Positions 63,908-64,000 of a stretch of 64,000 nucleotides of DNA are shown here, piece by piece. The notes beneath the pieces were generated by a model. The model worked only from the letters and a program-made list of their open reading frames with translations, had not been told where the DNA came from and did no database searches. The DNA comes from Microbacterium helvum (lineage in GTDB: Bacteria; Actinomycetota; Actinomycetes; Actinomycetales; Microbacteriaceae), in contig NZ_JACXZS010000007.1 of NCBI RefSeq assembly GCF_014779795.1, forward strand, positions 211,248-275,247. The letters are read 5' to 3'. Positions within the stretch are counted from its first letter, which is position 1. Each line of letters begins with the position of its first letter. The position numbers and the translations under genes are program-made.

Positions 63908-64000
63908 GGCCACCGGCGGCGAGGAGCATGCGGAGTCGGTAGTTGTGCCGGTTGCGGTAGCCGCGGGCGAGGCGACGGTGGAGCTCGATGATCCCGTTGA
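63874..64000 (-). mobile_element. ISL3-like insertion sequence, right end, truncated by the window
   Basis: The sequence GGCTCTTCGGACATCC at 63874 resembles the terminal inverted repeats of ISL3-family elements, which commonly begin GGCTCTT. The transposase gene ends 24 nt inside it. The other end and any target duplication lie outside the window. Confidence 0.65.
63897..64000 (-). CDS. ISL3-like transposase, C-terminal fragment
   Basis: The last 33 or so codons of a minus-strand transposase; the rest lies beyond the window. The end reads IIELHRRLARGYRNRHNYRL followed by RMLLAAGGLTP, a pattern typical of ISL3 transposases in actinobacteria. The stop is at 63897-63899. The frame is open to the window edge, so the gene may be intact. 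Confidence 0.7.
   Translation of the reverse strand, partial: NGIIELHRRLARGYRNRHNYRLRMLLAAGGLTP

Overview
The window is chromosomal DNA from a high-GC actinobacterium. Gene content and style point to Microbacteriaceae, most likely Microbacterium or a close relative. Supporting signs are about 70% GC with strongly GC-biased codons, a coproporphyrin-dependent haem cluster with HemQ, Lsr2, a VTC/DUF4956 envelope cluster, the dispersed GAGCGAGCGCAGCGAG-type repeats, and heavy use of the heptamer GGATGCC/GGCATCC inside genes and terminators. Genus is inferred from these features, not from any search. Many genes look leaderless, with a TANNNT -10 box ending 6-7 nt before an ATG or GTG start.

Layout. 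0-5.6 kb: alpha/beta hydrolase, acyl-CoA dehydrogenase, DUF445 membrane protein, ureohydrolase (probable HutG), SixA-type phosphatase, double GNAT protein. 5.7-11.0 kb: histidine catabolism (hutH-hutU-hutI on the minus strand, with a divergent IclR regulator). 11.0-19.7 kb: ankyrin protein and YbaK deacylase, branched-chain/aromatic amino acid dehydrogenase, acyl-CoA synthetase, ZIP transporter with a P1B-type ATPase, and an MFS exporter with its ArsR-like repressor. 19.8-21.8 kb: a secreted GH87-like beta-helix glucanase. 22.2-29.9 kb: haem biosynthesis (hemA divergent from hemE-hemY-hemQ-hemC-hemB-hemL). 30-40.6 kb: ABC exporter, CorA, MFS/GntR and TetR/membrane-protein pairs, tRNA-Ala, galU, 5-FTHF cyclo-ligase, FmdB, MscL. 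40.6-46.9 kb: a large helicase-like protein with degenerate ATPase motifs and a nuclease-like tail, an O6-alkylguanine transferase homologue lacking its cysteine, a GAF-LuxR regulator behind four 19-bp tandem repeats, and Lsr2. 46.9-49.9 kb: pntAB transhydrogenase. 50.1-55.4 kb: envelope-polymer cluster (phosphodiester glycosidase, GT2-GtrA fusion, DUF4956, VTC, Cthe_2159-like lipoprotein). 55.7-56.9 kb: HesB-like protein and GH114 lipoprotein.

From tRNA-Arg(CCU) at 56.94 kb to the end of the window the DNA has lower GC and different gene content. It holds McrC, McrB with an EVE/PUA-like reader region, a tyrosine recombinase, a DUF262 protein, and the start of a partner gene cut by an ISL3-like insertion sequence that runs off the window. 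This looks like an integrated defence island whose far end lies outside the window.

How the genes work together: hut genes convert histidine toward glutamate; the hem cluster goes from glutamyl-tRNA to coproporphyrin and finishes at HemQ, with hemD and the ferrochelatase absent here; the VTC/DUF4956/lipoprotein set probably makes or anchors an anionic or carbohydrate envelope polymer; McrBC restricts modified DNA. The observations I would check first are the broken DUF262 partner, the degenerate helicase with nuclease tail, the cysteine-less alkyltransferase, the 19-bp repeat array, and the long dyads upstream of the glucanase and of the ArsR/MFS pair.
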